Part shown: positions 34,199 to 44,893 of the stretch, piece by piece
Numbering within the stretch: position 1 is the first letter of the stretch
How the letters are laid out: every line of letters starts with the position of its first letter
Assembly (NCBI GenBank): GCA_038049695.1
Contig: CP142460.1
Location: forward strand, 24,744,501 to 24,808,500
Direction: 5' to 3'
DNA length: 64,000 bases
Source: Cinnamomum chago
Taxonomy: Eukaryota > Streptophyta > Magnoliopsida > Laurales > Lauraceae
Position numbers and translations under genes: made by a program
The notes under the pieces: generated by a model
The model's input: only the letters and a program-made list of their open reading frames with translations
What the model was told of the DNA's origin: nothing
The model's database searches: none

Positions 34199-35646
34199 AC
34201 GTCTTGGCTACAAATTTTGAGCTACCTCGCAATCCACCTCCTGATGAAACGACCGCACGCATCCAACAATTGGAGCAAGATCAGCAGAGGATTGAGGCTC
34301 TGATGGAAAATCTTTTTCTCGCGTTTCAACGTCAAGAAAACAACCAACCTCCTCCAGATAATGAGGAAAATGCAGAAAACAATGAGTCACGCACCCTTAC
34401 CAAAAAGGACGTTGACGATATCCTCGCCAAAGCAAAAGAAGAGGATACACTGAAGGAGCATGGGATCAAGCCACCATATGCCTTATGGATGGACTCGGTC
34501 CCGTTCCCTGTAAAATTCAAGCAACCTACTCTCCAAACATATACCGGGAAAGGTTTAGCCAGAAAACACGTCATGCATTTCAAAATCCTGACGGGAGCTA
34601 TCGCGGATCAAGATGCCCTCAAGATCTGTCTCTTTGCAAGTACCCTAAAAGGTACAACCTTCGATTGGTACTCCACTTTGCCAGAAGTCTCCATCCAAAA
34701 TTGGGTCATGCTAGAGACACGCTTCCTGACTCACTTCAAAGGTGAGGATCATCTTGTTACTATGGCACAGCTCTGCAGCCTAAAACAGGGAGAGAATGAG
34801 TCAACATACGACTTTATTCACAAGTGGAAGGCGATGGCGTACAAATGTTCAGATGTATTGCCACAAGCGTCGCTCGTCGACATCTGCCGCAACAACATGA
34901 GAGCAAGGATCCGCTCCATGATTATCAGCAACAAATCAAAAACCCTGGGAGAATTCCTAGAAGCAACTATGGAGGCTGAAACAGTGATCAAAGACCTCAA
35001 CAGTCAGCAGTCATCAAAGAAAGAGCCGGCTACCATTATGACCTCAAAGCCAATGAAAAAGGAGGTTCTTAATGTGCAAACCAAGTCAGCTCCTCAGCAG
35101 CCAAAGAAAGCTGTAGGTAAGAAACCTGAACTCTTTGATGCCTTCAGAGAACGAGTAGAGAAAAAATACCCGTTCGATGAAGATGTTGAAGAAATCTTCG
35201 AGGCCCTTGTAGAAAATGGTAAACTCACCTTGCCTGAGCCCAAAAGACCGGGAGATGTTGGCAAAACCAATGATCCTCGATATTGTCCATACCATCAGAT
35301 GATCTCACATCCTCTTAATCAATGCTTCGTTATGAGAGAGAAGATCAACGAGATGGGGAAAAATGGAGTCATCACCTTTGACAAAAACTATGGGTCTGCC
35401 TCGGTCAACATGGTGTCGTATGGACAAACTTCAAAGTCACCAAAGGAGAAGACAACTACTTCCTTTAAGGTGATAAAGATGACTCAGACGTCCCAAGAGT
35501 TGGTTCCTTATCCAACATCAGACGGACAACCTATATGGGTACATCCCGATCTCCTAGAAGATGAAAATTGGGAGATCGTCAAAACAAAGCCTGCCGCTCA
35601 ACAGCGAAGGCAAGCCAAGAGACAACTCCGTAAGCTCAAACAGTAG
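34195..35646 (+). CDS. gag: gag polyprotein of G1
   Basis: 483 open codons. An acidic N-terminal coiled-coil-like part (residues about 15-90) is followed by the retrotransposon gag domain (about 115-260; LKGTTFDWYSTLP, LTHFKGEDHLVTMAQLCSLK, ESTYDFIHKWKAMAYKC). A basic linker follows, then a zinc-binding motif of the form CPYH-x8-HPLNQC (about 362-378). The protein forms the cytoplasmic particle that packages the RNA. This frame has stayed open while ORF1 and pol around it have not. It stops with TAG, and the following linker begins in another frame. G2 has no counterpart. Confidence 0.85.
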   Translation: MNVLATNFELPRNPPPDETTARIQQLEQDQQRIEALMENLFLAFQRQENNQPPPDNEENAENNESRTLTKKDVDDILAKAKEEDTLKEHGIKPPYALWMDSVPFPVKFKQPTLQTYTGKGLARKHVMHFKILTGAIADQDALKICLFASTLKGTTFDWYSTLPEVSIQNWVMLETRFLTHFKGEDHLVTMAQLCSLKQGENESTYDFIHKWKAMAYKCSDVLPQASLVDICRNNMRARIRSMIISNKSKTLGEFLEATMEAETVIKDLNSQQSSKKEPATIMTSKPMKKEVLNVQTKSAPQQPKKAVGKKPELFDAFRERVEKKYPFDEDVEEIFEALVENGKLTLPEPKRPGDVGKTNDPRYCPYHQMISHPLNQCFVMREKINEMGKNGVITFDKNYGSASVNMVSYGQTSKSPKEKTTTSFKVIKMTQTSQELVPYPTSDGQPIWVHPDLLEDENWEIVKTKPAAQQRRQAKRQLRKLKQ

Positions 35647-35739
35647 GAAAAAGCTTAACCAAAGCAAGAAGTCCCTGAAAAGGCAAAAACCTCTTCCACT
35701 GCTTCGCTGGGGGCAACGGAAGAATCCGAGGCTTTAAAG

Positions 35740-36723
35740 GTGTTAAGAAAATTCACCCTTGGTGATTTCATGCCACCTCAATTCAGAAACGAAACTGCGC
35801 AAGGGGCGTCATACTCTTGCAATTCGGTAATTGGATTCTCCATGGATGAATACAAGTCTAGTGACACCGACGAGTGGGAGGAATCCCTTGGAACAGGAGA
35901 ATACCTCTCTGACGAAGAATGGGTTCCCGAATCCCATCTTATGCCGGTAATCTGGTATAACCCATATCAGCAACAAGGATCCTGGTCTGATGATGAAGAA
36001 GACAAAGAGGATGTTCAAGAAAATCCTGTTGACTTAGCACCCTTCAACGCTCCAGTGGAACTCAATCGTGTAGAACCACAAGGGGCAGACGAAGAAGAAG
36101 ATTTGGCTCCCAGCCCTCATCTCGAAGAGTATGCAAGGATCTTGCAGCGCCTTGCCTTAGAACAAGAACGAGATCTTCGCGATCAAAATCCAGAACCAGA
36201 AGTCCCTGAAAATCAACAGGTACTTCCTCCTTCAATTCTTGAAAATGGAGAAAACTGCTGGATAGATGATCCTCTCACATCCGATGATGAGCCCAACTCC
36301 CAACAGTCCACTCTAGGGGGATCTCCTATCAGGGTAACTTGCAATGCGATATTTCAGGATGATAGTGCCTCTGAAGCACCATCAACTGAGGACACGTACT
36401 CTCCGACTACACCTGATAGTATATCTTCCGGAGCTACATTTTCTCAGGTGACTTCCACTGAGATAACACCTTCTCAGCCTTCGTCCCCTGAAACCGTGAC
36501 ATCACAACTCACAGCTCTTCCGACTGATCATCCTGAAGAAACTTCAGCCGAAGAAGACCTGGTCAGTTGGTCCCAGATACCTGACCTCATAGGAGATGTC
36601 TGGACCGACAAATTACTCAATGAAGGAGAAAAGTTGCTGGATGTTGTTCAGGACTTGTTCCCGAAAAATGCACCATGTAACGCGACACTGAGGATGGTGA
36701 CTCTGCTGCAGACACATCTTTAG
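35740..36723 (+). CDS. Acidic linker frame between gag and protease
   Basis: 327 codons, very rich in Glu, Asp, Ser and Pro, with no enzymatic motif. Starts MLRKFTLGDFMPPQ. In Tat-type elements the stretch between gag and protease is long and poorly conserved, and this is most likely part of the gag-pol polyprotein. The true start is uncertain because the preceding 90 bp may be part of the same protein in another frame. Confidence 0.55.
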   Translation: MLRKFTLGDFMPPQFRNETAQGASYSCNSVIGFSMDEYKSSDTDEWEESLGTGEYLSDEEWVPESHLMPVIWYNPYQQQGSWSDDEEDKEDVQENPVDLAPFNAPVELNRVEPQGADEEEDLAPSPHLEEYARILQRLALEQERDLRDQNPEPEVPENQQVLPPSILENGENCWIDDPLTSDDEPNSQQSTLGGSPIRVTCNAIFQDDSASEAPSTEDTYSPTTPDSISSGATFSQVTSTEITPSQPSSPETVTSQLTALPTDHPEETSAEEDLVSWSQIPDLIGDVWTDKLLNEGEKLLDVVQDLFPKNAPCNATLRMVTLLQTHL

Positions 36724-36743
36724 TAAACGAGAAGGATCAACCC

Positions 36744-37698
36744 TTGGATCCCAAGGAAAATCTTCCAAATGAAGACCCTTTTCAAGAAGCTCTTGAAGTT
36801 GGTAAAGGTACCCATTCTGGCCGGGATTACCACAAAAATTACAACCAATCTTCTTCTTCTTCTTATGTGAATCCTTCAGGAAAAGTTGTTGTAAACGCCC
36901 CGAGTGGCAACAATAATGAACATGCAGGCCCGAAGGAGGCTTTCAAGTACGACTTGATTGAGCACTTCAAACACATACCTGCACGACTGCACATCCTTGA
37001 TTTATTACGAATGTCTCCACACACTCGTGATAATCTCATTTCAGAACTACAAACGCTGAATGCGGATGTCGACAAACATGCCCCGCAAGTCCTACAAATT
37101 GAAATGGACTATAGGGTCAAAAAAATCAAATACTCCCTCAAAAGGAGAAAAGAAGAAAACCGAGGGATCAGGCATTGAATGCCTCTCGGTACAGAAAGCA
37201 GCAAGTGCAACCATCGCCTTCGGTAAGGATGACCTCCTGCTAGGCGAGATGAAGCACAACCGACCCATGTACTTCACAGGGTACATCAAAGAGATGTCGA
37301 TACACAGAGTCCAGATCGACCCAGGTTCTGCACTCAACCTCATCTCTACTTCGGCGCTTGAAGAGATGGGCATCCCACCTAGCAAGCTGAGTCACACGTC
37401 TGTATCCATCTTTGGGTACGATGGGAGCGCTCAAAGGCCTATCGGCAAAATCAGGTTCAAGTTGCAAATCAGTGATCTTATCTCTAAAGTCACTGTGTAT
37501 GCAATAAGAACCCCCTCATGCTACAACATCCTTCTTGGACGCCCCTGGATACACGAGAATGGTGTTGTCCCTTCAACTCTACATCAATGTATCAAGTTCG
37601 TCGGTAACGACGGCTCGATACATCGAGTGTTTGTAGACAAAAAGCCCTTTAAAGGCAAAGAAGTCCATTTTGCAGATGCTCAAATGTACAAAAGATGA
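36744..37698 (+). pseudogene. Protease region of G1 pol, frameshifted
   Basis: The first frame (36744-37178) has a conserved pre-protease helix block (FKYDLIEHFKHIPARLHILD). The second (37060-37698) carries the aspartic protease. It has IQIDPGSALNLIS-like catalytic sequence (here VQIDPGSALNLIS), a central IFGYDG segment and YNILLGRPWIH. The two frames overlap, and a shift near 37150 separates them. The catalytic motif is D-P-G-S in place of the usual D-T/S-G. The enzyme would cut the polyprotein during particle maturation. Confidence 0.75.
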
Positions 37699-38992
37699 AA
37701 AAGAAGAAAAGGAGGAAGAAATAGCACCCTTTGCTGAAAATCTTCAGAAAGATAAAGGCAAGGCTCCTCAATGATCATTGGAAGAAAACATACCTTCCGG
37801 CAAATCCGAAGAGAACAATCCATCTCCCTTCGTTGTCTCTTTCAAATCTTCAAAGCCTTTGGTCATAACAACCAAAGCAAAGAAGACAAAGCAAAAGTCT
37901 GAGGGCAAGTTTGCTGTCTCCTTCGTGTCTATCATGCAATACACGAATTCAGAGTCAGAGTCAGAAGACGACACACCGTCAAGCCAAGTTGACACTAAAC
38001 AAGTTCAGCCTGCTCTACCCACAATAGAGACACCTGCTGACGTAGAAGATCCTACGTCTGCTTCCTTCGTTGTTCCGGTAACTTTAGCAGAATAGAAGCC
38101 AATCTTCTTCCACAGATCAGAAGCTTCTTCATCAAATTCCATGCTTGAACCTTTTCAAAATGAAGGTATGCCCCAACTATTTCTATATAGTCCTGTGGCA
38201 CAAGCTATTATGAAGAAAATGGGTTATGACACTCAAAACCCAGTCGGTCTGGGGCAAGGTTGTGGTATCCTCACACCATTGGAGCCCACCTTAACCAAAA
38301 TTCAACTGGAAGATTGAAGACTCTCAGGTCATGTAGAAAAATCTTCACATGGGTTGGGGTATGATCCCGACACTCCCATGAGAAAGTTGACACAAATGCT
38401 GAGGAGTCGATTTGCCGACAAAGCCTCAACATCTCATGTCCTTGAAGACATCAATCTCCCTTGATATCTCTTTGAAGAGTCACCCGTCAAGGATCCAGGA
38501 AGCTCTACCAATTCGTACGATTTCTCTGATGATGAAGAGGAATTGTCCGGTAACAAAGACATGTGGTGTTCTGACTTAGAAGAACCGTCGTCTCTAAAAG
38601 AAGTACCCTACTTCGATCCAGTTTCAACAGGCGATTGGGACCACCTCATCGCAAGCCTTGAGAAGATCACCAATCCTGAAGACCCATGGCCAGAAACAAA
38701 GCCTTGGCCTGAAAATGCCCTTGAAACTCCAAAAGGTTTCGTTGAGTTGGAAGCCTCCGAAAATATTGTGGAGGAACCACCTTCGAACCTTCCAACAGAA
38801 GATCATGTTCAAAAGATAGACTTGGGAACGCCAGATAACCCACGTCTTGTATTCATAAGCAAGAATATAAAGGATCATGAGTTACCCAAGTATATCTCTT
38901 TTCTTCGTGAGTTTGTTGATTGTTTTGCATGGTCTTATGCTGAAATGCCTAGCTTAGACCCCAAGATAGCAGTCCACAAACTCAATCTGTAA
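37699..38992 (+). pseudogene. Linker of G1 pol with G-patch-like motif
   Basis: Frames at 37778-38095, about 38100-38460 and 38543-38992 are separated by stops. Around 38200-38260 lies a G-patch-like segment (MKKMGYDTQNPVGLGQGCG). The last frame ends in a conserved pre-RT block (FREFVDCFAWSYAEMPSLDP) that leads into RT. G-patch segments before RT are common in large plant gypsy elements and are thought to bind nucleic acid. Confidence 0.6.
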
Positions 38993-39629
38993 AAAGATAT
39001 CAAGCCTGTCAAACAAGGCCAAAGAAGATTCCGTCCAGACGTGATGGACAAAATTGAACAAGAAGTTCAAAAACTCAAAAGCGTCGGCTTCATCCGTGAG
39101 GAACAACATCCTGAATGACATTCATGGATGGATTCTCTGGCTACAATCAGATAAAGATGCATCCTGAAGATGAAAAACACACATCATTTCGGACCCCATT
39201 TGGGATGTATTGCTACACTATCATGCCATTTGGTCTGAAAAATGCTGGTGCCACATATCAGAGGGCTATGATGAAGATATTCCAAGTTATGCAGCACAAG
39301 ACGGTTGAATGTTACATTGATGACCTCGCCGTTAAAAACAGAAGAAAAGAAGATCATCTGAAAGACCTTCGAGAAGTCTTCCTCCGACTTCGCAAACACA
39401 AACTGCGAATGAATCCCCTGAAATGCTTTTTCGGCGTCTCGTCGGGTAAGTTCCTCGGATTCATAGTTCGGAAAGCTGGAATAGAACTTGACCCCATCAA
39501 AGTCAAGGCTATTCTAGAAATGTCATCTCCAAGAACCCTAAGATAACTAAAAGGGCTTCAAGGAAGATTGGCATACATCAGACGGTTCATCTCCAATCTC
39601 TCGGGGAAATGCCGTCCCTTTTCCCGCCT
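38993..39629 (+). pseudogene. Reverse transcriptase of G1, first part, broken and split by G2
   Basis: The N-terminal block (KPVKQGQRRFRPDVM, then KSVGFIREEQHPE) ends at a stop near 39117. It is followed at once by the motif A segment FMDGFSGYNQI. About 60 residues usually found between them are missing, so there is a deletion. The catalytic box reads CYIDDL. A Gln codon is a TAA stop at 39544. The frame is cut at 39629 by the G2 insertion and resumes at 54907. Confidence 0.85.
39625..39629 (+). repeat. Target-site duplication of G2, left copy (cgcct)
   Basis: The same five bases follow the right end of G2 at 54902-54906. The G1 pol reading continues in frame across them once G2 is left out. 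Confidence 0.95.
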
Positions 39630-41982
39630 TGATGGTCCCGGCTTTTGTCTTTTTCCAAAGCTGCCTCCGCCCCGGGGCTGACGGGGTATGGTGGAGGGAA
39701 AAGGAAAAGCGGGCATCAGTTTTTTTGTACGGGTATGCCAATTTCTCTTTAATACTTGGAATTTAGAATGGTGATCCGGAGATCCACCTTCACAAGTAAA
39801 AAGGGAAATGAAACTTTTTTCTAGTTTTCCATTGCATACATATTTTAATAAAAGAGACAGTTTTGTTTGAATGCCGTGAAAGGCGTTTTTGTGCCGTAGA
39901 AGGCGGTTTGGTGCCGTTGGAGGCGATTTTGCCATGAAAGGCGATTTACAAATCTTATCAATAATGAAAGACAAGAGATGTGATTTTTTTGTCTCTTTAG
40001 AAAAAATACAATTTACAACAGAAAAGTAAGAAAAAGGAATCTAACTTCTCATGCGATTGTGGGAGGGCTCGTTCAGATCGATGGTCGCGAGTCATGTATG
40101 GGCTCCGCCATCGTCCTTCAGATGAGAACATAGTGCTTGATTTCTTGGCTTGGCTCCAACCTCAGATTTTTAGAGGATAAGGACCAAGATAAGGTCCTAT
40201 ATCCGGTAAAAAACTGAGTAGACGGGCTGAAAAGCCGCATCTAGCCAAGTTGGATAGAAGGAGAGGTGGCCTTTGGGGGGGTGGCCCCCCAAGGGGCTTC
40301 AATCACCTTGTTGAACTTGTCGCAGCAGAGTTTTCTTGAAGGAGCAGGGTTGTAGAGATTTCTTCGAGGATTTTTAAATGATTTTCTGGCGATTTTTCCG
40401 GATCCGTGGCGATTTTCTCCGGGTTCTTCTGTGTGTGTCCCCCCTCTTTGGAATGCTTGGAGAGGACTCCTATTTATAGGCCTTTTGGTAGCCTTTAGGA
40501 GTGATTTATGAGCCTTTATGGTAATAAAGCTCATTAAGGGAGGAGTTACAAGTTTAATTGCTTTTTGTTTTGTAACTCCTGACCCTTGGATTTCATTGGC
40601 CGGAGGAGAGTCATGGGCATTTAATCGCCTTTAATCTCCATTATGTTAGGAGTTTCATGGCTTGAATGCCATGATTGCTTGGACTTGTAACTCCTGAACG
40701 GAGGCTTCTGATTGGGCCGTTCAAGATAATGGGTTAATGACCGCATTAACTTGCCATAAACGGGCCAATTGATTGCACTAAGTGGCCACCTTGGCAGCTG
40801 AAGAGTCGCGGTCCATGTTGCGTCTCTTGGAATTCCCTTTGCGATGATCATCGATGGATCCTTATGTAAATCAACATCAGATGATCATGTAGTTTCAGAC
40901 ATTGGTTGATACCAGCGGGCCGGCAGCATCTGTCCAGTCGATTTCGCGATCGGGCGGGCAGAAAGTGCACTTTTTGGTTGTTCAGCTGGCGATCAACGAA
41001 GTTTTTGAAGTTCTTGGAAGGATTCCTGTGATCTTGGGGAATATCGGCGAATTTGGAGCCTCAAAAGTCTGAATCTGGAAAAATCACAGGGACAGAACAA
41101 CTCGTCTCGCGAAAACGGACGAAACGGGGGATCCCGGGGCGAAATCGGTGCCCCGGACCTCCCAGGGTCGCCGGCCCCATGGTCTCCGGCGACCATGGGC
41201 CATGGTCGCCGGCGACCATGGCCCAGGGTCGCAGGCCTGGCCCAGGGTCGCGGGGCTCTGCGACCCTGGGGGGAAAATTGCTTCCCGGGGCCCGTTTCTG
41301 GCCGTTTTTCGTCGTTTTTCGCTTCCGTTTTTTTTGTTTGTTTTCTATGACATTTCTCCACATTTTTGGCTTGATTTCCCTCTGAAAAACATGATGAGAA
41401 TCCTTGCAAATTGGTTTGCAAAGTTTCCGATTTTCCGGGAAAAGCCGAGCGCAGAACTGCTGATTTTCCGCCAGAAGCTGAAACAGGGTCAAACGATGTC
41501 GGAATGACCTGAAATTTGAGGTGAAGCTTCTTGAGCATTAAATAAGACCAACCATGGGCTTTCTTTTGAGTTTTGAAGCCGTTTGGGGTCATGCAAATGC
41601 TTGCCTTTGATTTCACTGCGAGGGAAATGCCGAACTTTGACTTTCGGTCAAACGATGTCCGATTGACCTGAAATTTGATGGGGAGCCTATTGGAGTTATT
41701 TTGAGATGATCCACAAGCTCCGAATTGGGTGCCATGGTCCCGGGGTGCTCAGCTGCCGGGAGCTGCTGCTTAGCTGTTGGAGAAGTGAAGCTAGGCCAAA
41801 TGATATCGAAATGACCCGAAACTTCATGTGTACCTCTCTTTTGGTTCTTTTGAGTGACTTTGCAGTTTTTGTTTGATTCTGACAAGATCTGATGCTTGAA
41901 GTGGCGCCTGCCTATTTTGGTAGGATGCAGCTCCGTGTAGCTTTTGGTGTGAAGAGGCAAAGTGACATTTTTGGTGTCAACA
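39630..41982 (-). repeat. 3' LTR of G2 (2353 bp)
   Basis: Starts (minus strand) TGTTGACACC and ends GGGACCATCA. It carries an extra 23 bp or so at about 41188-41210 that makes an almost perfect GC-rich hairpin (arms ggcgaccatgg/ccatggtcgcc). The 5' LTR lacks it. TATA box on the minus strand at 40470-40480. Confidence 0.95.
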
Positions 41983-41995
41983 AATGCCCCCTCGA
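41983..41995 (-). other. Polypurine tract of G2
   Basis: The minus strand reads CGAGGGGGCATT directly before the 3' LTR start. Confidence 0.75.
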
Positions 41996-42214
41996 GGTAC
42001 AGCGACGATATAGCTTTTGTAGTCGATGTGCCTCGAAGAGAATCTTGAAGAAGAGCTTCTGACTTGACCAAGAGTCTTTGAGCATTTTTTTTTTATGGAG
42101 TAGCCTTTTGAGCTTCCAGGGGATTTTATGGTAGTGAGAGGGATCACGTACCACCTTAAGGCAAGATTTTGAGAATGACATTTGGATTTGGATTTGGTTT
42201 TGGTTTTTTGGTTT

Positions 42215-42392
42215 TGATTTTGACCTTGTGACCTAACAAGCTGTATGTGGCAGGTTAGGGGGTCAGGTTTTTGGTTTTGATTTTGACCTTGTGACCCAAC
42301 AAGCTGTATGTGGCAAGTTAGGGGGTCGGGTTTTGATTTTTGGTTTTGGTCTTGTGACCTAACAGGCTGTATGTGGCGAGTTAGGGGACCAT
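42215..42392 (+). repeat. Three 63-bp tandem units, each with a cctaac/gttagg inverted pair
   Basis: Each unit contains gtgac(c)(t/c)aaca(a/g)gctgtatgtggc followed by gttaggg. The 6-bp arms cctaac and gttagg could form small hairpins. Units start near 42229, 42292 and 42355. Lies between the polypurine tract and the antisense promoter. Confidence 0.85.
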
Positions 42393-42719
42393 GGTTTGGT
42401 TTTTTGGTTCACTCTTTGGGACAATTTTGGGTCCATTGGAGTGGTTTGGGCTTTTGTGGAATGTCAATTTCAAGATTTTGGCTTAATTTGGTTCATGAGG
42501 TGGGATGGTTTGGATTTTTGGAAACTCATGAAGCTTGGATTTTTGTATGGTATGGTCCAATCAACTCAAAAGAGGCATGGGACCATTTTTGTACGCTCTT
42601 GGTAAGAGAAATTTTGACTAAAAGCCACTTTTAGTGCCTAGGTGGTCAAACCTGGCTCATATGGGCTAACCCATGGGACCTTAAGCTTTGAAGGATGGCT
42701 TAGATCTCATATGGTGTCA

Positions 42720-42945
42720 CTTTGTAAAGAATATCTAAAGATATCTCCTTTGGGTGGAGAATATCTAAAAATATCCTTACTTTGAGAGATTTTCTCAAGT
42801 TTCCTTGATTTTGGGAGAGATTCTCTCAAAATATCTTTCTTTGGGAGAGAATATCTCTCATTCCCTTTCTTTTTGGAGAGAATTTCTCAAAAAATCTTTG
42901 TTTTGGGAGAGAATATCCCAAGTTTCCTTTTCTTTTGGGAAGGTT
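42720..42945 (+). repeat. Direct repeats of gggagagaatatctc upstream of the antisense TATA box
   Basis: Five or so diverged units of about 40-45 bp. The corresponding G1 region appears on the other strand at 63940-64000. The array ends about 60 bp before the TATA box at 43008. Confidence 0.65.
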
Positions 42946-43007
42946 GCTAATTTTTAGCCCTTTCCTCCTTGCTTTTCTCTTGTTTCCTCTTTTGGTTTGC
43001 TCTCTTC

Positions 43008-43015
43008 TATAAAAG
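43008..43015 (+). promoter_or_regulatory. TATA box of the G2 antisense gene
   Basis: TATAAAAG, 120 bp before the conserved ATGGCTTCAA|GTAAG start and splice donor (43136). G1 has the same TATAAAAG at 63867-63874 on its antisense strand, about 95 bp before the same ATG. Confidence 0.65.
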
Positions 43016-43135
43016 CAATTGAGGTGGGATCTCTTGCTCCTATTGCTTTCTTTTTGCAAAAGTCTTCAAGAGTTGCTCTAAGATCAAGAATCCTCCTTCT
43101 TCAAGAGTCTTCAAGTTCTTCTTTCTTCTCCATCC

Positions 43136-44893
43136 ATGGCTTCAAGTAAGTTTTTTATTTCTTTTTACAAGAAATTCCATGTAAAGAAAGTTTCATCATT
43201 TTTTTCTTCTTTTTTTTTCTTTTTTTTTTTTTTTTTTTTTTAACACGCCCTTTTCTTTTCCTCTTTTTTTTTTTCTTTCTTCTTCCCTTTTTTTTTTCTT
43301 TTTTCTTTTTTTTTTTTTTTTGCTGCTGTACGGACATGTCCGTACAGCTTTGGGCCGTACGGCCATGTGGCCCATGGGCCACGGCCTGTGGGCTTCGGCT
43401 TGTGGGCCAGCCCATAATTTTTTTTTTTTCCTTTTTTTTTCTTCATTTTTTTTTTTAAAAAAAGAACTTTCCTTTCTCCCCTTTTTGTATCATCATGATA
43501 ATGAGGTTTCATGCATTTCAGGATGTTTATGCATTTTTTTTTTTTTTTTTTTTTTTGTTTGATGCATCAAGATAGAAGGCTAGAGTTTCTATGTTAAGTC
43601 AACATGAATTTTGACTTAGACAAAGTTTGATTTTGACCAAGTTGGGTTGGAATTGGTCAAATTTTGTCAAGGTTTTCCTAGCATCTAGTGCATGATGATT
43701 TTCTTTTATGCATGATTTTTGGTAAATTGAATTGGGAGCATGATGATGATGCACACCTGAAAATCTTTTGCAAGTCTTGAGATTTGAAGCTCGCAGCAAT
43801 GTTGAGCTCTTTCTTTAGTCTTGCGGGGGTTTCGACTTCGAGCCATCTATGGATATGGCTTTCGACGATGCTTCGGATGAGCAAATGGAGATAGAAAGTA
43901 CTCCGCCCATCATGGAAGAAGGTATTTCATAGTGATAATCTTGACATTGATTTTTTTTGACAAGATCATATTCATACCTTTTTGTGTTTGGCAGATTTTG
44001 AAGTGACAGAAGAGAGTCCATCGCTTCCTTCAGAGCCAGAGCCAGGGATGCCAGAAGTTGACCCAGTAATTGGGACTTCTCCAGCCAATTCTGACACGGC
44101 AGAGGCAAGACCTCATGTTAAGATTCCTTCTCCAGCGGCCCCGATTGGAAAGTGTTCTGTTGTTACTCTTCCAATGGGACATGACTTGGGCAGCCAATCG
44201 TCAGAGAAGGTGGTGATGCGGGTTTTGAGTTCTTGGATTGAGACCCTCCTTTCTGGACACTTGGATGTTGCACGTAGCAAGATTCCGCATGTGAAAGAGA
44301 TTCTCAAAGATGCTGAGGAAGATATTGGTCTGGATGTTACGGATGCCCGGGCGATCGTTGATAAGATCATTGCATTAGGCGACGGATGGTTTGAGACCAT
44401 CAGCTATCCTGATGACCAGTTCTTCCAAGAAATGTTCCTGAACCCTGCTGAGAAGGCTCAATCGGATTTGAAAGAGACTACACAGGGCAGGAAGCAGCTG
44501 GTTCGGGAGAGGAACCGAGCGGAGTTAGACATCATCAGGCTGCAACATGACCTTAGCATCCTTGATGGAGAGGTTGAGGAGGCAAGGAAGCATCTCGAAC
44601 ACCGAAAGGCCCAAGTCGCCAGTACGTGGTCCGCCATAACAGAGGCTCGTGACAGGGAGAGTGTTTTGATTCGCCAAGTTGCAGAGGCCGATCAGATTCT
44701 CAATAGGAAGGCTAGAGAGAATGAACGATGGCAGACTGCACGGGATAGTCTTCCTGGTGTAGCAGAAGGGATAGAGCCTTCTCCAGCTACTCATGGCAGA
44801 TTCTTGAAGAAGCGTGCCTTGGAGACTCTAACGGATGAAGCCAAGAGTTTGCTTGAGGAACTGAAAGCTTGGCTGGAGGGCATTTTTGGCTGA
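43136..44893 (+). CDS. Antisense coiled-coil gene of G2
   Basis: This gene runs opposite to G2 itself. The conserved first exon (ATGGCTTCAA at 43136-43145, then GTAAG) is present. The acceptor it would have used was lost with the deleted plant-mobile-domain part, so the practical start is ATG 43849. Coding exons 43849-43921 and 43995-44893 (intron GT...GCAG) give 323 residues without a stop. The N-terminal 110 residues are acidic and Pro/Ser-rich. A helical block follows (VVMRVLSSWIETLLSGHLDV), then a long Glu/Arg/Lys-rich coiled coil (about 185-280) and a Leu-rich end. The G1 copy aligns throughout but is broken. Function is unknown. Similar coiled-coil frames occur in extra genes of Tat-type elements. 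Confidence 0.7.
43205..43320 (+). repeat. Pyrimidine (T/C) tract in intron 1 of the antisense gene
   Basis: About 115 bp almost purely T and C. Shorter T runs follow at 43420-43455 and 43535-43556. G1 has purine-rich equivalents on the plus strand at 63475-63510 and 63610-63710. Confidence 0.85.
43325..43380. repeat. Cluster of three perfect palindromes
   Basis: A 24-bp perfect palindrome at 43325-43348 (half-site gctgtacggaca) is followed by ggccgtacggcc (43353-43364) and ggcccatgggcc (43369-43380). G1 keeps a gtccgtacggac palindrome at 63583-63594. Confidence 0.85.
43786..43812 (+). promoter_or_regulatory. Shared leader motif, antisense copy in G2
   Basis: aGCTCGCAGCAATGTTGAGC. It matches the minus-strand (sense) leader copy at 51052-51074 at all but about two positions, in the same orientation relative to its own transcript. 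Confidence 0.6.

Noticed and set aside
43155..43512. Lys-rich minus-strand frames across the pyrimidine tract
   Set aside because: They are translations of low-complexity T/C DNA.
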